NCBI RefSeq assembly: GCF_040115645.1
Contig: NC_089547.1
Span: 248,001 to 312,000, forward strand
Length of the DNA stretch: 64,000 nucleotides
Source of the DNA: Euwallacea fornicatus
Lineage: Eukaryota > Arthropoda > Insecta > Coleoptera > Curculionidae
Direction: 5' to 3'
Each line of letters begins with the position of its first letter. The stretch's first letter is position 1. A model generated the notes under the pieces. That model worked only from the letters and a program-made list of their open reading frames with translations, was not told where the DNA came from and ran no database searches. Shown here in pieces: positions 1-12,300 of this stretch. A program made the translations under genes and the position numbers.

Positions 1-429
1 TGAAATATTTCCAAAACGGTGCAAGATAACTTTATGAAATTTGGTACGATTTTATACCTTATAAGCCTCAATTGACTGATGTGGCTGAATGGAAATTATT
101 TCGTCAGAGGCGTGCTGCACGGGTAGTGTCGGGGTTAAAAAATGCTAGATTTTTTTTATGTGCCCCATTTTTTAGTTGCTGATGCAAAATTATGAAACCA
201 TATACGCTTCCAGAAAAAAAAGACACTCTTGGTTCACGATGCTAGGACGCTTCGTTTTCGAATAAAATGAATTTAAACATTACAATGCATGACAAATACA
301 AATGATTTACTTTCTGTGAAAACTTAATAGTAGGCTACGAAATATTAAACAATGTTGACTGTCAATTTGATGTTTATATTTATTCTGTTGGGGAGTTTCT
401 TTGTGTCATTATTAAGCTGTTAGTGAAAA

Positions 430-1541
430 ATGGAGAAATTTTCAAGTAGGGAGCTTGCCGATATTCATTTTATTTATGGGTTCTGTAATGGTAATTCGCG
501 AGCCGCCGTAGAAGAGTACAGAAGGAGGTACCCGAGAAGAAGAATACCTTTTCGATCTGTTTTTAGTCGAGTACATAGAAATTTAATCGAATGTGGTTCT
601 TTTCAACGTTCTCGAGGCCAAGGAAGACCTACAGTAGATTACGATTTCGAGGATGTGCTTAATCGAATAGAAGAAAATCCTCAAATTTCTCTAAGAACGC
701 TTGAAAACATTACAAACATACCAAAATCGATCGTAAATACAGTCGTTAAAATAACAACAGATAAACAGTTATTTCGAATATTAATTTTTAGATAGGAAGA
801 ATGACTCGGATGCAGGGATTGCATCCCTTTCACTATAAAAGGGTTCAAGACTTACGAGAGGAAGATTTTACAGTTAGGATGAATTTTTGCCAGTGGGTTT
901 TGAATCACCAAAATGTTTTACATAATATCTTGTGGTCTGATGAGGCTAGTTTTACGAGAGACAAAGCATTTAACATCCATAACACACATTATTGGGAGTA
1001 TGAAAATCCAAAAGTCGTAAGGAGAACACATTTTCAGCATAGGTTTTCTGTCAACATTTGGGCAGGTATCATAGGAAATAGATTAATAGGACCAGTTGTA
1101 TTTCCAAACCGGTTAACAGCACAACACTATTTACATTTTCTTCAAAATGAGCTGGCAGGCCTATTAGAAGATATACCATTGCATACCCGATTGCAAATGT
1201 ATTATCAACAAGATGGGGCACCAGCTCACTTTGGAAATAACGTGAAAAATTGGCTTGATGAAAAGTTTCCAGGCAGGTGGATAGGAAGAGGTAGTCCAAT
1301 AACCTGGCCCCCTCGATCACCTGACCTTAATCCCCTGGATTATTTTTTTTGGGGCTTTATGTGTAGCATAATCTATGCCACAGAAATAAACACGAGGGAA
1401 GAACTGTTGGATAGAATCAACTTAGCTGCTAATCAAATAAAAGAAAATACGTTTCAAATTTCCCGTGCCTCCCAGAGCATAAAAAAACGATCTAGACTGT
1501 GTATCCAACAAAACGGAAACTTATTTGAAAACTTACTTTGA
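430..1541 (+). CDS. Mariner-like transposase, two exons (430-732, 792-1541)
   Basis: This is a cut-and-paste transposase of the IS630-Tc1-mariner superfamily, predicted at about 350 residues. Exon 1 (101 residues) carries the N-terminal helix-turn-helix DNA-binding region. Exon 2 (249 residues) carries the catalytic core: first Asp in WSDEASFT, second in QQDGAPAHF, then SPDLNPLDYFFWG. The gap from the second Asp to the Asp of PLD is 41 residues, which suggests the DD41D group rather than classical DD34D mariners. The first part appears to stop at 793-795 and the second to start in another frame. However, 733-791 has GTAAAT...TTTTTAG ends, is 59 nt, and falls between whole codons. Removing it gives the spacing expected between IPKS and LHPFH in related transposases. 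No other lesion is seen. Confidence 0.87.
733..791 (+). other. Predicted 59-nt intron in the family I transposase
   Basis: The stretch begins GTAAATAC and ends TTTTTAG, and it lies in phase 0 after the Ile codon at 730-732. The following exon opens ATA GGA AGA ATG in the frame of the catalytic domain. The length matches the host-gene introns in this window (52-65 bp). Without splicing both reading frames stop inside this stretch. The same intron is present at 52129-52187 in copy 2. Confidence 0.8.
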
Positions 1542-2089
1542 AAGTGCGTCATTTAAATTTCTTGTTCGTTTTTTATTATTGTTTAATCGTTTTGATGTGT
1601 TTAATAAAATATCGCTTTAAGCATCATTTGTATTTGTCATGCATTGTAATGTTTAAATTCATTTTATTCGAAAACGAAGCGTCCTAGCATCGTGAACCAA
1701 GAGTGTCTTTTTTTTCTGGAAGCGTATATGGTTTCATAATTTTGCATCAGCAACTAAAAAATGGGGCACATAAAAAAAATCTAGCATTTTTTAACCCCGA
1801 CACTACCCGTGCAGCACGCCTCTGACGAAATAATTTCCATTCAGCCACATCAGTCAATTGAGGCTTATAAGGTATAAAATCGTACCAAATTTCATAAAGT
1901 TATCTTGCACCGTTTTGGAAATATTTCAAAATTACCATCATCAGAGTTACGTCTTTAAAGAGGCATACCTCATTAAGGAAGCATTTTCCGACATTGTTTT
2001 ATTTAAAGTTTTGGTGTTATTTTTTGACCTAATTTACGTTGTTTAAATATGGTGCTTTAATTTCGGGACACCCTGTATAATATAGTAGG

Positions 2090-2421
2090 TAGTAATTCCC
2101 GAATTATGACCCAATATTTAAATAAAACATTTCCGCGCGGGTGGATTGGGAACAAAGATCCTATTAGTTGGCCAGCCCGAACGACCCGACTTATGCCTAT
2201 TGGATTTTTCCTGTGGGGTTATTTAAAAGGAATTGTTCATCGAATCCGCCAAGTTAATTTAGAATACATAAAAGATCACATTCGAGAGACTTGAAAGATC
2301 GCATTTGCTGTACAGCCACGCCCGAAATGATGGGAAAAGTTTGTATTATACCAGGGATACTGTTTCGACGCTTGGAAGCATGTTTAGAATTTCAAGAAAA
2401 ACAATTTGAACTTCTTCTTTA
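2090..2421 (+). pseudogene. Old mariner-like transposase C-terminal remnant
   Basis: Fragments of a decayed transposase lie directly right of family I copy 1. The frame from 2106 reads a YLNKTFPRGWIG block, then WPAR and a degraded form of the SPDLxPLDFFLWG signature, then GYLKGIV. After a stop at 2292-2294 and further frame damage, the typical tail reappears (RRLEACLEFQEKQFELLL, ending near 2421). The catalytic Asp motif is lost. Copy 1 appears to have inserted into or beside this older element. Confidence 0.7.
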
Positions 2422-2429
2422 AATGTGGC

Positions 2430-3236
2430 TTTCCTAATATGATATTAAATATTTATTTTCTAAGTGGGTCTTTTTTTTGGGCGAAAGCGTGAAAACGGAT
2501 TTTTAAATACTCAACTAAAATACCCTTCACAGTCCATTAATTTTAAGTATAGTGTTTATTATATCAAATTTCTATGCCATCAAATCAATCAGTGCTATCA
2601 AACCAAATTTCTATCAAATACTAAATCAGATTTCGACTAGAAACTCCAGTATGCAAAAATATATAGGGTGCACCATTTAAAAAATGGTGCACCCTATATA
2701 TTATGCACATTTTTTTCGTCATAGCTTTATGCACTATCCTTGATATTTTATTATCACTTCATTTTGTAGCCCTATCACAACCCTACATATTTCTGTTAAA
2801 ACTTTTTTTTTAATTTCTACAGGGTTGGAAGGTATTTGCTATTAACTCTATCGTGGGACACTCGGTATCATGTAATATATACATGTGTATAATTATTAAA
2901 AAAATATATTCAAGGCATACGTGAGAAAACTGCAAAATAAAAAAAAAATGGAACTTTGCCACCCTATATATCGAAATAGTTGCGTTTTTGACAATGAGTC
3001 TATTAGTATTTTTTGTTATTTTGTAGAGTACTATCGCCCTGTAAAATGTCTTCACGGCGATATGCAACACCCTATATACTCAGTGTATAACAGATTTCCA
3101 TGAAAGCGGCGAACTGTCGATGATTTCCCTTAATTCGAACGTTAATCTATATTCATCTTAACTCATGGCTTCTTCGCGCAAAGAAGGGAAATTTCACTTT
3201 TTCCTTCCTAATACTAAAAATTCTGATTTGCTTCAG
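2430..3236. other. Intergenic/intronic stretch with mariner terminal debris
   Basis: No gene is recognised here. Short pieces such as ACCCTATATA occur at 2691, 2960 and 3070 and look like decayed mariner ends. The stretch probably belongs to the intron before the first visible exon of the host gene. Confidence 0.4.
2659..2701. repeat. Perfect 20-bp palindrome made of transposon-end motifs
   Basis: Two 20-bp arms (2659-2678 and 2682-2701) are exact reverse complements around a 3-base loop. Each arm contains GGGTGCACC next to ATATAT, like a mariner tip, as if two transposon ends lie head to head. Confidence 0.8.
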
Positions 3237-3373
3237 GAACCTCAACGAGTTTTCACCAACAACATCGTAGTAAGGTTCCATCCAAATCTGGAAATGGATG
3301 GTGATGAAATTATTACCATAGTATGCCGATATCCTCCCCCTGTGGCTCCAGTTCCTCCAATTCCCCTACCCAT
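3237..3373 (+). CDS. Host gene, first visible exon (end of ZP-N-like module)
   Basis: The acceptor is TTGCTTCAG before 3237 and the donor is GTAAGT at 3374. The exon encodes NNIVVRFHPNLEMDGDEI and then a Cys followed by RYPPP. This resembles the last strand and last Cys of ZP-N domains, where a CxYP motif precedes the linker to ZP-C. Here the next exon is the transmembrane exon, so no ZP-C follows. The family assignment rests on this short motif only. Confidence 0.7.
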
Positions 3374-6300
3374 GTAAGTATTACTATAAAATGATTTAAA
3401 ACGAGAAGTTGTTTGGCGAGACATTGCCCTAAAAAGTCGTTTTCAGATACACATAAATTTTTATGGCTCATTCCACAGTAACTTCTTGGAAGGTCATAAG
3501 TTCCAGCATATGCATATTAATTGAATAACGCATTAAAGCTAACGATATTACACTCATTACTGTATTAATTAGAAGAAAATATTTTCTGCAGCATTTATAC
3601 CTGCCAAAGAGTCAAATAACATAAAACCTATTAAAAATATTCTCTTGAAACGCAAGTCCCTCGTCCATAAATATGTTTACGTTCGCTTTCGTTTAAGCAG
3701 CCTTACATGTGATGGCCAATAAAAGTACAATGTTGCAATTGAAATAGCAGTCAATAATTATTAATTTACCGTCCTGAGCCAAGAAAATAGTATATTATAC
3801 ACCAGGCTGTAAAATACATAATCGGAATCCTAATGTCAAGTTTATATTACTAGTACAACCACGCTGTCTATAGGACTTTCTCCACCATTAGATTTGATAA
3901 AACTGCAAATGAATCCACCAAAATTAAACGTAAATTAAATCATAAACATAGAAAGACATCGCCTCTTGAGTCATGATGTTAACGGCGACGATTCATTCGA
4001 TGTACATTTTCATGGAAAATATAAATGAAACAACAATAAAGATGATTACGACATTGTGGTCGATTAACTCGCTAGGTAAATAATGAGCCATTTGTAGTGT
4101 GTTTTGCGAAAGTCTGCATTAGCCTTCGGAATTTTGACAAAGTTCACTGTTTTTTCTAAGAACGTCAAAAAATATCCTTAAATTTCTTTTTTTTTAAAGA
4201 TTATTAGAAAAAGGTGCTTAAAATCACATTTCACGTATTTGAACCGAAGGTCATTGTAAAATTTATATTTTTATATTTTAACCACTTTTTTGTTACGCCA
4301 TTACTGGATGAAAATTTTTAAATAATTCTATCAGCAAACCGTATATACTACTCTACCTAGCATCTTCTATAATCAATTTCTTTCAAATCAGATCTGTACA
4401 ATTTGTGTATTTGAAGAAAAGCATTTTTTCGATGAAACTATCCCAACCGTTTTGATGCGAAAATACATTTCACAGTTGTTCTGACTACTTGGGAGTCATT
4501 CTTAAAACAAAAACATGTCAAATGGTCCAAGAGAAAGCAGCATGCAATCTAACACAAATAAATGTAACTTTACACTACCATTTTCTTTTCACCAAATAAT
4601 ACAAAAAACGGTAAAATGTGAAAATTTTTATTTTGTAACGATAATCCCTCCGTATACGTGAAGCGGAATTTTAAGAAACTTTTCCTTATATTCATTTCGA
4701 AAAATGAAAATTTAAGCCATTTTTTGAGATTCTTAGAAAAAAATGTCGAATTTTACGCGGGGAGGTGTGATGCGAGGGTAACTATAGTATATAGTTTAAA
4801 TCTTTGCATGTGCGTCACACATACGAATAGTATGCATCAAATCAATTCAAGGTCAACAAAAAATATGACCAGTGGCGTTTAAAAAATTTAATGCTTTTGT
4901 ATTGAAATAAAAAAGTTTGTATAACAAAGGTAGGTAAAGGATGAGGAAAAGAAAAATTATTAATTTATTTATGAACTAAACACCAGAAAAACGAAATTAA
5001 AATCACAAAAATCGGTTATAGTTATACGGAACGTAGTGACATCATTGACATATGTTGTCACGCTTTTGATCGTGCTAGAATTGTGACAAATCACCAACTA
5101 AGAGACGTACGTTCATACTATCATCTGTATTCAATCCGCATACGCTCCCACTATCATTTTTCACCCATTAGTAGAGTTTATAGAAGACATGCATGTTATA
5201 TCTCCATCTCTGTCTTTGTTATTTGAGTATTCCGTTTCTCCCAAACACCTTGGACATGTAGGTGCTATCTAATTAGATACGCAGGCAAAGATTCAAACTA
5301 CAAATTATATTTTATTTTTATACGATTTTTAATTCAAAAACGCACACCGTCTTCCGTTGCAATCGAATTTTCGTGATTAACAATAATAAAACATATTCCC
5401 AAATGATGGGGGCTTTCTGAAGCGCACTGTATATATGTGTCGTCATTCCTTTATTATTCAAGAGTTTGAGAAAAAGAGATGAGAAATGGTAGTTTTTACC
5501 CAACACTCCAAATAATGGTGTTTGTTTTTGAACTCTGACAGAGAAAAAACAATTTTATTTGTTCTATAGCAAAGAACCAGTTCCAGTAGCCCTGGAACCA
5601 CCGCTGAAGGGCTTCCAGATTCTGCTGATTATCTGCGGAATTCTGTTTCTGTCCCTAATGCTGTTAGGTTTAGGATGTTCATATTACTGTCTACGAAGAA
5701 GACCCGTTGCCATTATCCGACCCTTCTCTAGCATTGGTAGCGATTCCGAGATTACCAAGCTATCCGGAAGTTCTCTAGGTACCTATATCAACACTCTCAT
5801 TCCAGAAACTTGAGAACTAAGTCCTAATTCATTATAGGTACTCTATCCATGTTTGAAGGATTGAAAATTCCTAGGGCTCACGCCCCTGTAGGGATTACGG
5901 GAAGCAGTTCGGGCAGCGAGGGAGGCAACCTTATCAGCGACACTTTGCCTTCAGATTATCCATCCGAATCACACTCTGAAGTAGAAGAGACAAGGTCTTT
6001 GCCTGTAAGTCCGCTTAGCCGATTCTTAATAGTACTTGAATTAAACTTAAATTTCGTCCTAAAGGTGTCTTCAGCTGGGAGTTTCGAAAATAGAGCTTTT
6101 GTCCAAGACAATGGAAGCTTCTTCGGTTCTGAAGGTTATGGCCACACTCAAGAGCAACATGTGCAGAATGCTTCTTTCGCTAATACTGAGTCAGTTTTAA
6201 GACTGCCAATGGCTGCCAAAGGTGGGTGTTACTTCTCTTTGATCTTTCAATTTCTTTCTTATTTTCCTCACAGGAGAACAACCAAATTTCGATGTGCAAG

Positions 6301-9300
6301 TGCGAGTAAAACGAGCACCACCCTCACCGTCCAGCATTTCGTTCTCAGACAGCGAAAGTGTAAGGACGGAGAGAAATTTGTCTACGATTCCTGAGCAAAT
6401 GGAAGATATGAGCATTCGGTCAGTTTCTCCACCTATTACCGAGAGAACACACTTTACTTATGTCCCAGAGCTGCATCCTCCTCCTAAACACATTCAACCA
6501 GCTCCCACATATAACAGGTAAGTTTCGCTATTAATCTACATGGGAAATAACGTTCTAACATAGATACGATCAGAATTCTTAGGAAGCAACAGGAAATGGC
6601 TGATGCTCGCTCGATAGCCTCTCTCAACACTGAAATTACCGATACACATTCAATTACTGAAACCACAGACGATTCTCATCATATCGTTATTGCTCCAGTT
6701 CCTCCTCCGCCTCCCCCGATAGTACCAAAACGGGAGTACATAATGGAAATGGAGCGACCAGCGAAGCTTGAACCACCAATTGCCCCCATCCACAAGCCTG
6801 AAATCACATCCCACGTAGTCGACGATGTGTTCTTAAGAACTATTACCGAGAAGAAGACTTTTGAGGATATTGAAAAACATAAGAGGTTAACATCAAGTGA
6901 ACAATGCAATATTCCTTAATCGAGTTATATTTTTTGGTAGACTCATCACAGAGTTCCATACTCGCATGAAGCCTCTTCAGGTTGAAAACAACACCAAATG
7001 GGATGTTACCATAAAGAACTACCCACAACAGGCGGAACCACCAGAATGGGAGAACTTCTCTGACATTTCCTCCGCTTCGGGAATGACATTGACGCCCAAG
7101 ATGGAAAGAGCTCCTCTTAGTCTACCACCTCAATCACAGATAGATGATAATAAGTTACCACTCAATGCACCAGAGCTAGTCAGCAATATCCATCCTAGCA
7201 GACAATTGGTTACCAGGGACTTGGATAGTAGGAAAAGGTAAAGTAGATTTAAGCTCGAAGTGTTACACCAGCAGATACTGACAATGGGACGTTTAATCTG
7301 TACCTCATGGTGGTGAATGCTGGTTCAAAATAGTGACATGAAGGTTAACAAACATTTTTCTCTTAGGATATTTTTAAAATTATGTGTACAATTTTTTAGA
7401 GAGATTACAATTATGAGTTGCGAGAGTATGAAACACTTCTAAGCAGTTTTTCTATATTTTTCTTTGGACCCGTTCCAAGGGCATTCCAAAATTACATTAT
7501 ACCGGCTACGTCATAAAGAACCGGCGAAGCTATAATCCAGTTATTTATTAACGGAATTTGATGAACTAAATCTCAAATAAAATGATATTGTTAGGGCTGC
7601 TAAATAACAACAAAGATTTTTGTTTAAGCCAATTTCTTCTGGTTCAGGTGTTAACTTCAGAATATTAAATTGAGCTCCGTAGTTTTTGACATTTCTTGAT
7701 AGAAAGTTTTTTTTAATTTGACAGATATGACAGATTGACAGTGTGACAAGTTAAGGTTAAAACAATTATTAATTGGAAAATATTCAAAAACTTTAATTCT
7801 TTGAGCACTAATGCATTGTCTTGAATATTACAAATAGGATTTTTCTTTTGCTTTAACCATGTATTTATCCATAGTTTTCACAAAAATTATTTTTAAAGAT
7901 ATAGTTCATAGCATTGACCAACCACTATATTGTACTTTTAGAGTACCCGCTAAAAATGGGGAAACTTGAACTTTCTTTCCTGCTTGCGATTGTGCATAAA
8001 ATTTGTTAATAAAATTTTTTTATGAGTATGCAGATTAATCCTTAAATTAGATAATGCACAAATAAATATATAAACAAACGAAAGTTTTTTTTTAATATAA
8101 AATATGTTAATTTATTTTTTTAGATGCCCTAAGTGGAGAAACTTTAATGAAAATTAGCCAAAACATAAATTTCCTTTAATATTTGGCAACTCGTTTGTTC
8201 TGTACCACCTCTGCACATCTTCGGAACATTGACTCCAACAAAGACCTGATTTTGTTTTCCGAAATTTCACACAAAGATTGTGATAAAGCAGCAAACAATC
8301 GATCCTTATTTATAAATTTTTCCGAGTGTTTACGTCTGACTTCGCGTCCTAATCATTCCTCACATGTTTTCAATGGGGTCCGAATCTGGGTTCTGAGCTG
8401 GCCATTTTATAACAGACATTTGTTCTGGCTCAAGAAAGTTTTTGACCACTTTTACAGGATGCTTTGGATCATTATCTTGTTAAAATTTGCAAAGTAAAGA
8501 TGAGGATCTCTCGTCAAATGGGAACAGTGTTTTTTTAGTTTCCAGATATTGATATCGATCTCTAATTCGTTCTATTTTTATGAGTGGTTCCATCCCATGG
8601 CCAGAGAAGCACTATCACACAGAAACGTTTTCACCCTCATGTTAAATAGTACTTGGAATTGTATCTCTCACAAACGGGACGTTTTCCTCACTCTATACCA
8701 TCAGGGCTAAACATGTTTTTGCTTTCATCCGACTGTAGCATTTGTTTCCATTGTAAAAAAAAAAAATTATGTTCTGTGGTAAAAACCAAATGAGAATCAC
8801 TATTTTTTTTTAATTAATAAAAGTATTTTTAGTAGGTTTTGTGGCACATAACTTCCCTTCACTTAGGCATCGTCTAATAACTCTCATAGAAATTAAAACA
8901 TGCGGATATGCATTTTTAACGTCAATAGCAGTTAAAAATGGATTTTTCAAAGAGCACCTTCTAACTCATTCATCTGTAGCAGGTGATGATTTTCTCGGTC
9001 TTCCTGGTTTAGGTTTACTTACCATTGATCCTCATTCTTGATACAATTTTGCTTGTGTACAAACAACACTTTTATTTGAATTTCGCGGCTTGCAATATCG
9101 ATTCGCTTGACTCTCTCGCAATATTTTTTAACAATAAGATCCTTTATTTGATTTGACAAATTAATGCCTCGTGGCGTTTTGACAACGAACTACGAAAATA
9201 CTGCTGAATTATTCGCTCTTTTAGACGAGAAATATTTGTTTCATACTACGAACACCAAAATGTTTCTTCGATTATGTCCCCATAAAAAAAATACATTTTT

Positions 9301-12300
9301 TTTATCGGCATTCCTCCACGAAAATATTCAATGTTTTGTTGTTTTTTTTTTATTAACTATTAACGGCATTTAAACATATTCGCATATTTGAAGTGTCAAC
9401 GATAATTTATGAAGTGGTTTTTAAAATTCAAAAATTTCCCCACGTTTAGCCGGCATGGTAGTTAACATCTTCTGATTACGCTATGCATAGCATTTATAAT
9501 AACATTTAGTGCAATTTATTGACAAGAATTTATAATTTTATGCCTTAAAATATTGACATTTTCTGGCTGGGTAACATTGACTTTATCTTGAAGATAGCTC
9601 CATTACCAAAAATCCAGCGGGGCGAGATCTGATAATCGAGCTGACGAACAGATGAGACTATTGGTTCTTATCCATTTTTCTTGAAATCGAAGGGCGAACC
9701 ATTCGGCATTTATTCTGGCATTATAAGGTGTCAAAAATAATATCCATTTTAATTCTTATTGTTACATATTCATCATTTTTTACCATTTCCTCACTTAACA
9801 ATTGTTTTAACATTAATTTGTCATACATCATCAAATTCAGAAAAACATAATTCCTACCAAAAAATATAAAAAAGAAGTTCTATTAAAAATTGTGAAGTTA
9901 ACGCTAGAAGCAGAAGAAGTTGTGTTAAAAAAATCAACTTTGGCTGTTTTGGTCCTACAAGTTGCAGAAATTCTTGACCGCTTTGTTGGTATTTGAGTGG
10001 ATTAATACGGGCGGACCACTCTGAGCTTTGCAGTCTCAGAGAAACTGTTTATGATAGTAATCTTCACTATTGCACTTAACTTTATTGATTACAATATAAT
10101 GACAGGTATAAATACAGTAGGTCAAAAAAGTATTCATACACCCAGGCGAATGACGTTTATTTACATTTTTTTCTTAACTTAAAAACAATTGAGATAAAAA
10201 AATAATTAATCCACACAAATAAGGCACTATTACACTGATTTCTAAAAAAAAAATTATCAAAAAACTGTTTCTTTGTACAAGAAAATCAAAGGAAAATGTC
10301 TTCAAGTATGCCCAAAAAAGTATTCATACACAAACATTCTGGTCCTTTTTTTATTAAGTTTCTTGTATATAAATTCCATTTATTTGCGATAAGTATTTAC
10401 TAGTTCATTTTAAACCAAGTTAGTGCAAAGTGAATTTAAAAATAATAACTATGGGCCGAAGAGGAAAAGAAATTAGTGGACATATCAAAAAGTTAATAAT
10501 CAAATATCATCAGGAAGGAAAATCTTATAGAAAAATAGGAAAATCTGTTGGAATAAGCTATCTTACTATTCAGTACTTAATAAAAAAATATAAATTAACT
10601 GGGTCGGTGGCAAATTTAAGACGTTGTGGAAGGCCAAAAAAAATAACTCAACGAAATGAGAACCACATTCTTCATCAAATTAAAAAGAATTCCAGTGTAA
10701 GCGCACCATGCCTCGCTTCACAACTAGAAGAGACCACTGGACAACAAATCCATCCTGAAACTATTAGGTATCACATGGAGAGGAGGAGAATGGGATTCCA
10801 TGGGAGAAGAGCAACCAAAAAGCCATGGATAAATAAAGTGAATAGAAAGAAAAAAGTTGCGTTCGCTTTAGAACATATTAATAAGCCAATGGAGTTTTGG
10901 AAACAAGTGATATTCTCTGATGAGAGTAAATTGAACATATTCGGATCAGATGGCGCCAAGATGGTATGGAGAAAACCTGGTGAAAGATTGAAGAAGTGCA
11001 ATTTGAAAGCGACAGTTAAACATGGCGGTGGAAACATAATGATCTGGGGATGTATGGCAGCAAATGGTGTGGGTAATTTGGCTTTTATTGAAGGAAACAT
11101 AGATAGATTCATGTATAAAGATATCTTGGAGGCCAATTTAAAAAACAGTGCTGAAAAGCTTGGACTAGGTGAAGGATTCTACTTCCGGCAAGACAATGAT
11201 CCGAAGCATTAATCGAAATTAGTTCAGGAATGGTTGCTATAGAACACTCCTCATTTATTGAAAACACCTCCCCAATATCCCGATCTCAATCCTATTGAGC
11301 ATTTATGGGAACATTTTGAAAGGCAGATTAAGAAAATGGAAATTTCAAGTAAAGAACAACTAAAAAATATTATCTTAAACAAATGGTCCAAATTACCTGA
11401 AAGTATTACTTGTAATTTGGTGGAATCAATGAATCGTCGTTTGCAAGCTGTGATTGATGTTAAGGGTTATCCCACAAAATATTAATGATTTCATTGTATT
11501 GGTGTTTAAAGTTACAAATGTTCATTTTCGGTAGTGTGTGAATACTTTTTTGACCTACTGTAAGTTGTGAGTTAGCATCTGAGCTGCGATGCATGATCTT
11601 CATGTTCAAGTCTCAAACCTAACTGCTCTCTTTTCAAAGTCCATCCGAGTCGTTCCTTAATGAAAACTAACAAAGGGTTCGAAATATTCCCAGAATAATA
11701 AATTAGAACCTCAGGGTATCGCCTAGACTAAACCTAAACAAAATTGATTGCATTATGACTGGCTAACTAAATACGTTCAAGAGGAGTTCTTAAATTATCC
11801 CTAACTAAATTATGTTTGAATAAATCGATTGTCACTCTGTTTATTAATTTCAGGGATATTTGTATAATTCTTAACATTGGCGCTTATTAGTAGTGTGAAT
11901 AATATAATTTTATTTACTTTTTAGCCCGTCAAAATCCGCTCGCAATTAGCCGAATTACGGCTTTGCCCATTTATTATGAGACAACCGACATATTTTTTAA
12001 TTTGCAGAGAAAACATCCACTCTGTTGAAGAGACTGAAGATTCCTACCTCTCAACATTCAACGTACCATTGGAAAACCAAGAAGTACCGAATTGGAATGT
12101 GCTAATTAGAGTGTTGCAGCCTACAGAACAGGAAGAGGAGGGTAAAACTTCAACAGATTTTGGTATTATCCAAGGTTTGAAATTCTAATGTAAAAATGTT
12201 ATAGGACCTGTAATCGAAAGTGCTGAAACGTTCAACTCTCAACTCACTCTAACCGACAAAATGAAGTGGAGGCAAATAATCACGACCGAATCAACTCTTC

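Larger units (their letters stand above)
1..2075 (+). mobile_element. Mariner-like element, family I copy 1 (left tip outside window)
   Basis: The element reads into the window at its internal position 148. It matches the complete copy at 51250-53471 with a constant offset of 51396, and I saw no indel. Its right terminal inverted repeat (1623-2075, 453 bp) ends GGGACACCCTG and is followed by TA (2076-2077), the usual Tc1/mariner target. The left arm is visible to position 306 and mirrors the right arm. The transposase gene lies between the arms. The flank after 2077 differs from the flank of the other copy, so this is an independent insertion and not part of a larger duplication. Confidence 0.93.

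Noticed and set aside
1069..1320. Minus-strand 83-codon frame, repeated at 52465-52716
   Set aside because: It is antisense to the catalytic domain of the transposase.
430..1541. Programmed frameshift or dead gene in the family I transposase
   Set aside because: Both frames have stops inside 733-791 and no slippery site is evident. A phase-0 intron with good splice sites explains the break and restores the expected spacing.
1858..2046. 62-codon frame repeated at 1858-2046, 51279-51467 and 53254-53442
   Set aside because: It is part of the 453-bp arm of family I.
6679..6909. Minus-strand frames over the host exons (6197-6415, 6679-6909, 15356-15553)
   Set aside because: They are shadows of coding exons on the + strand.
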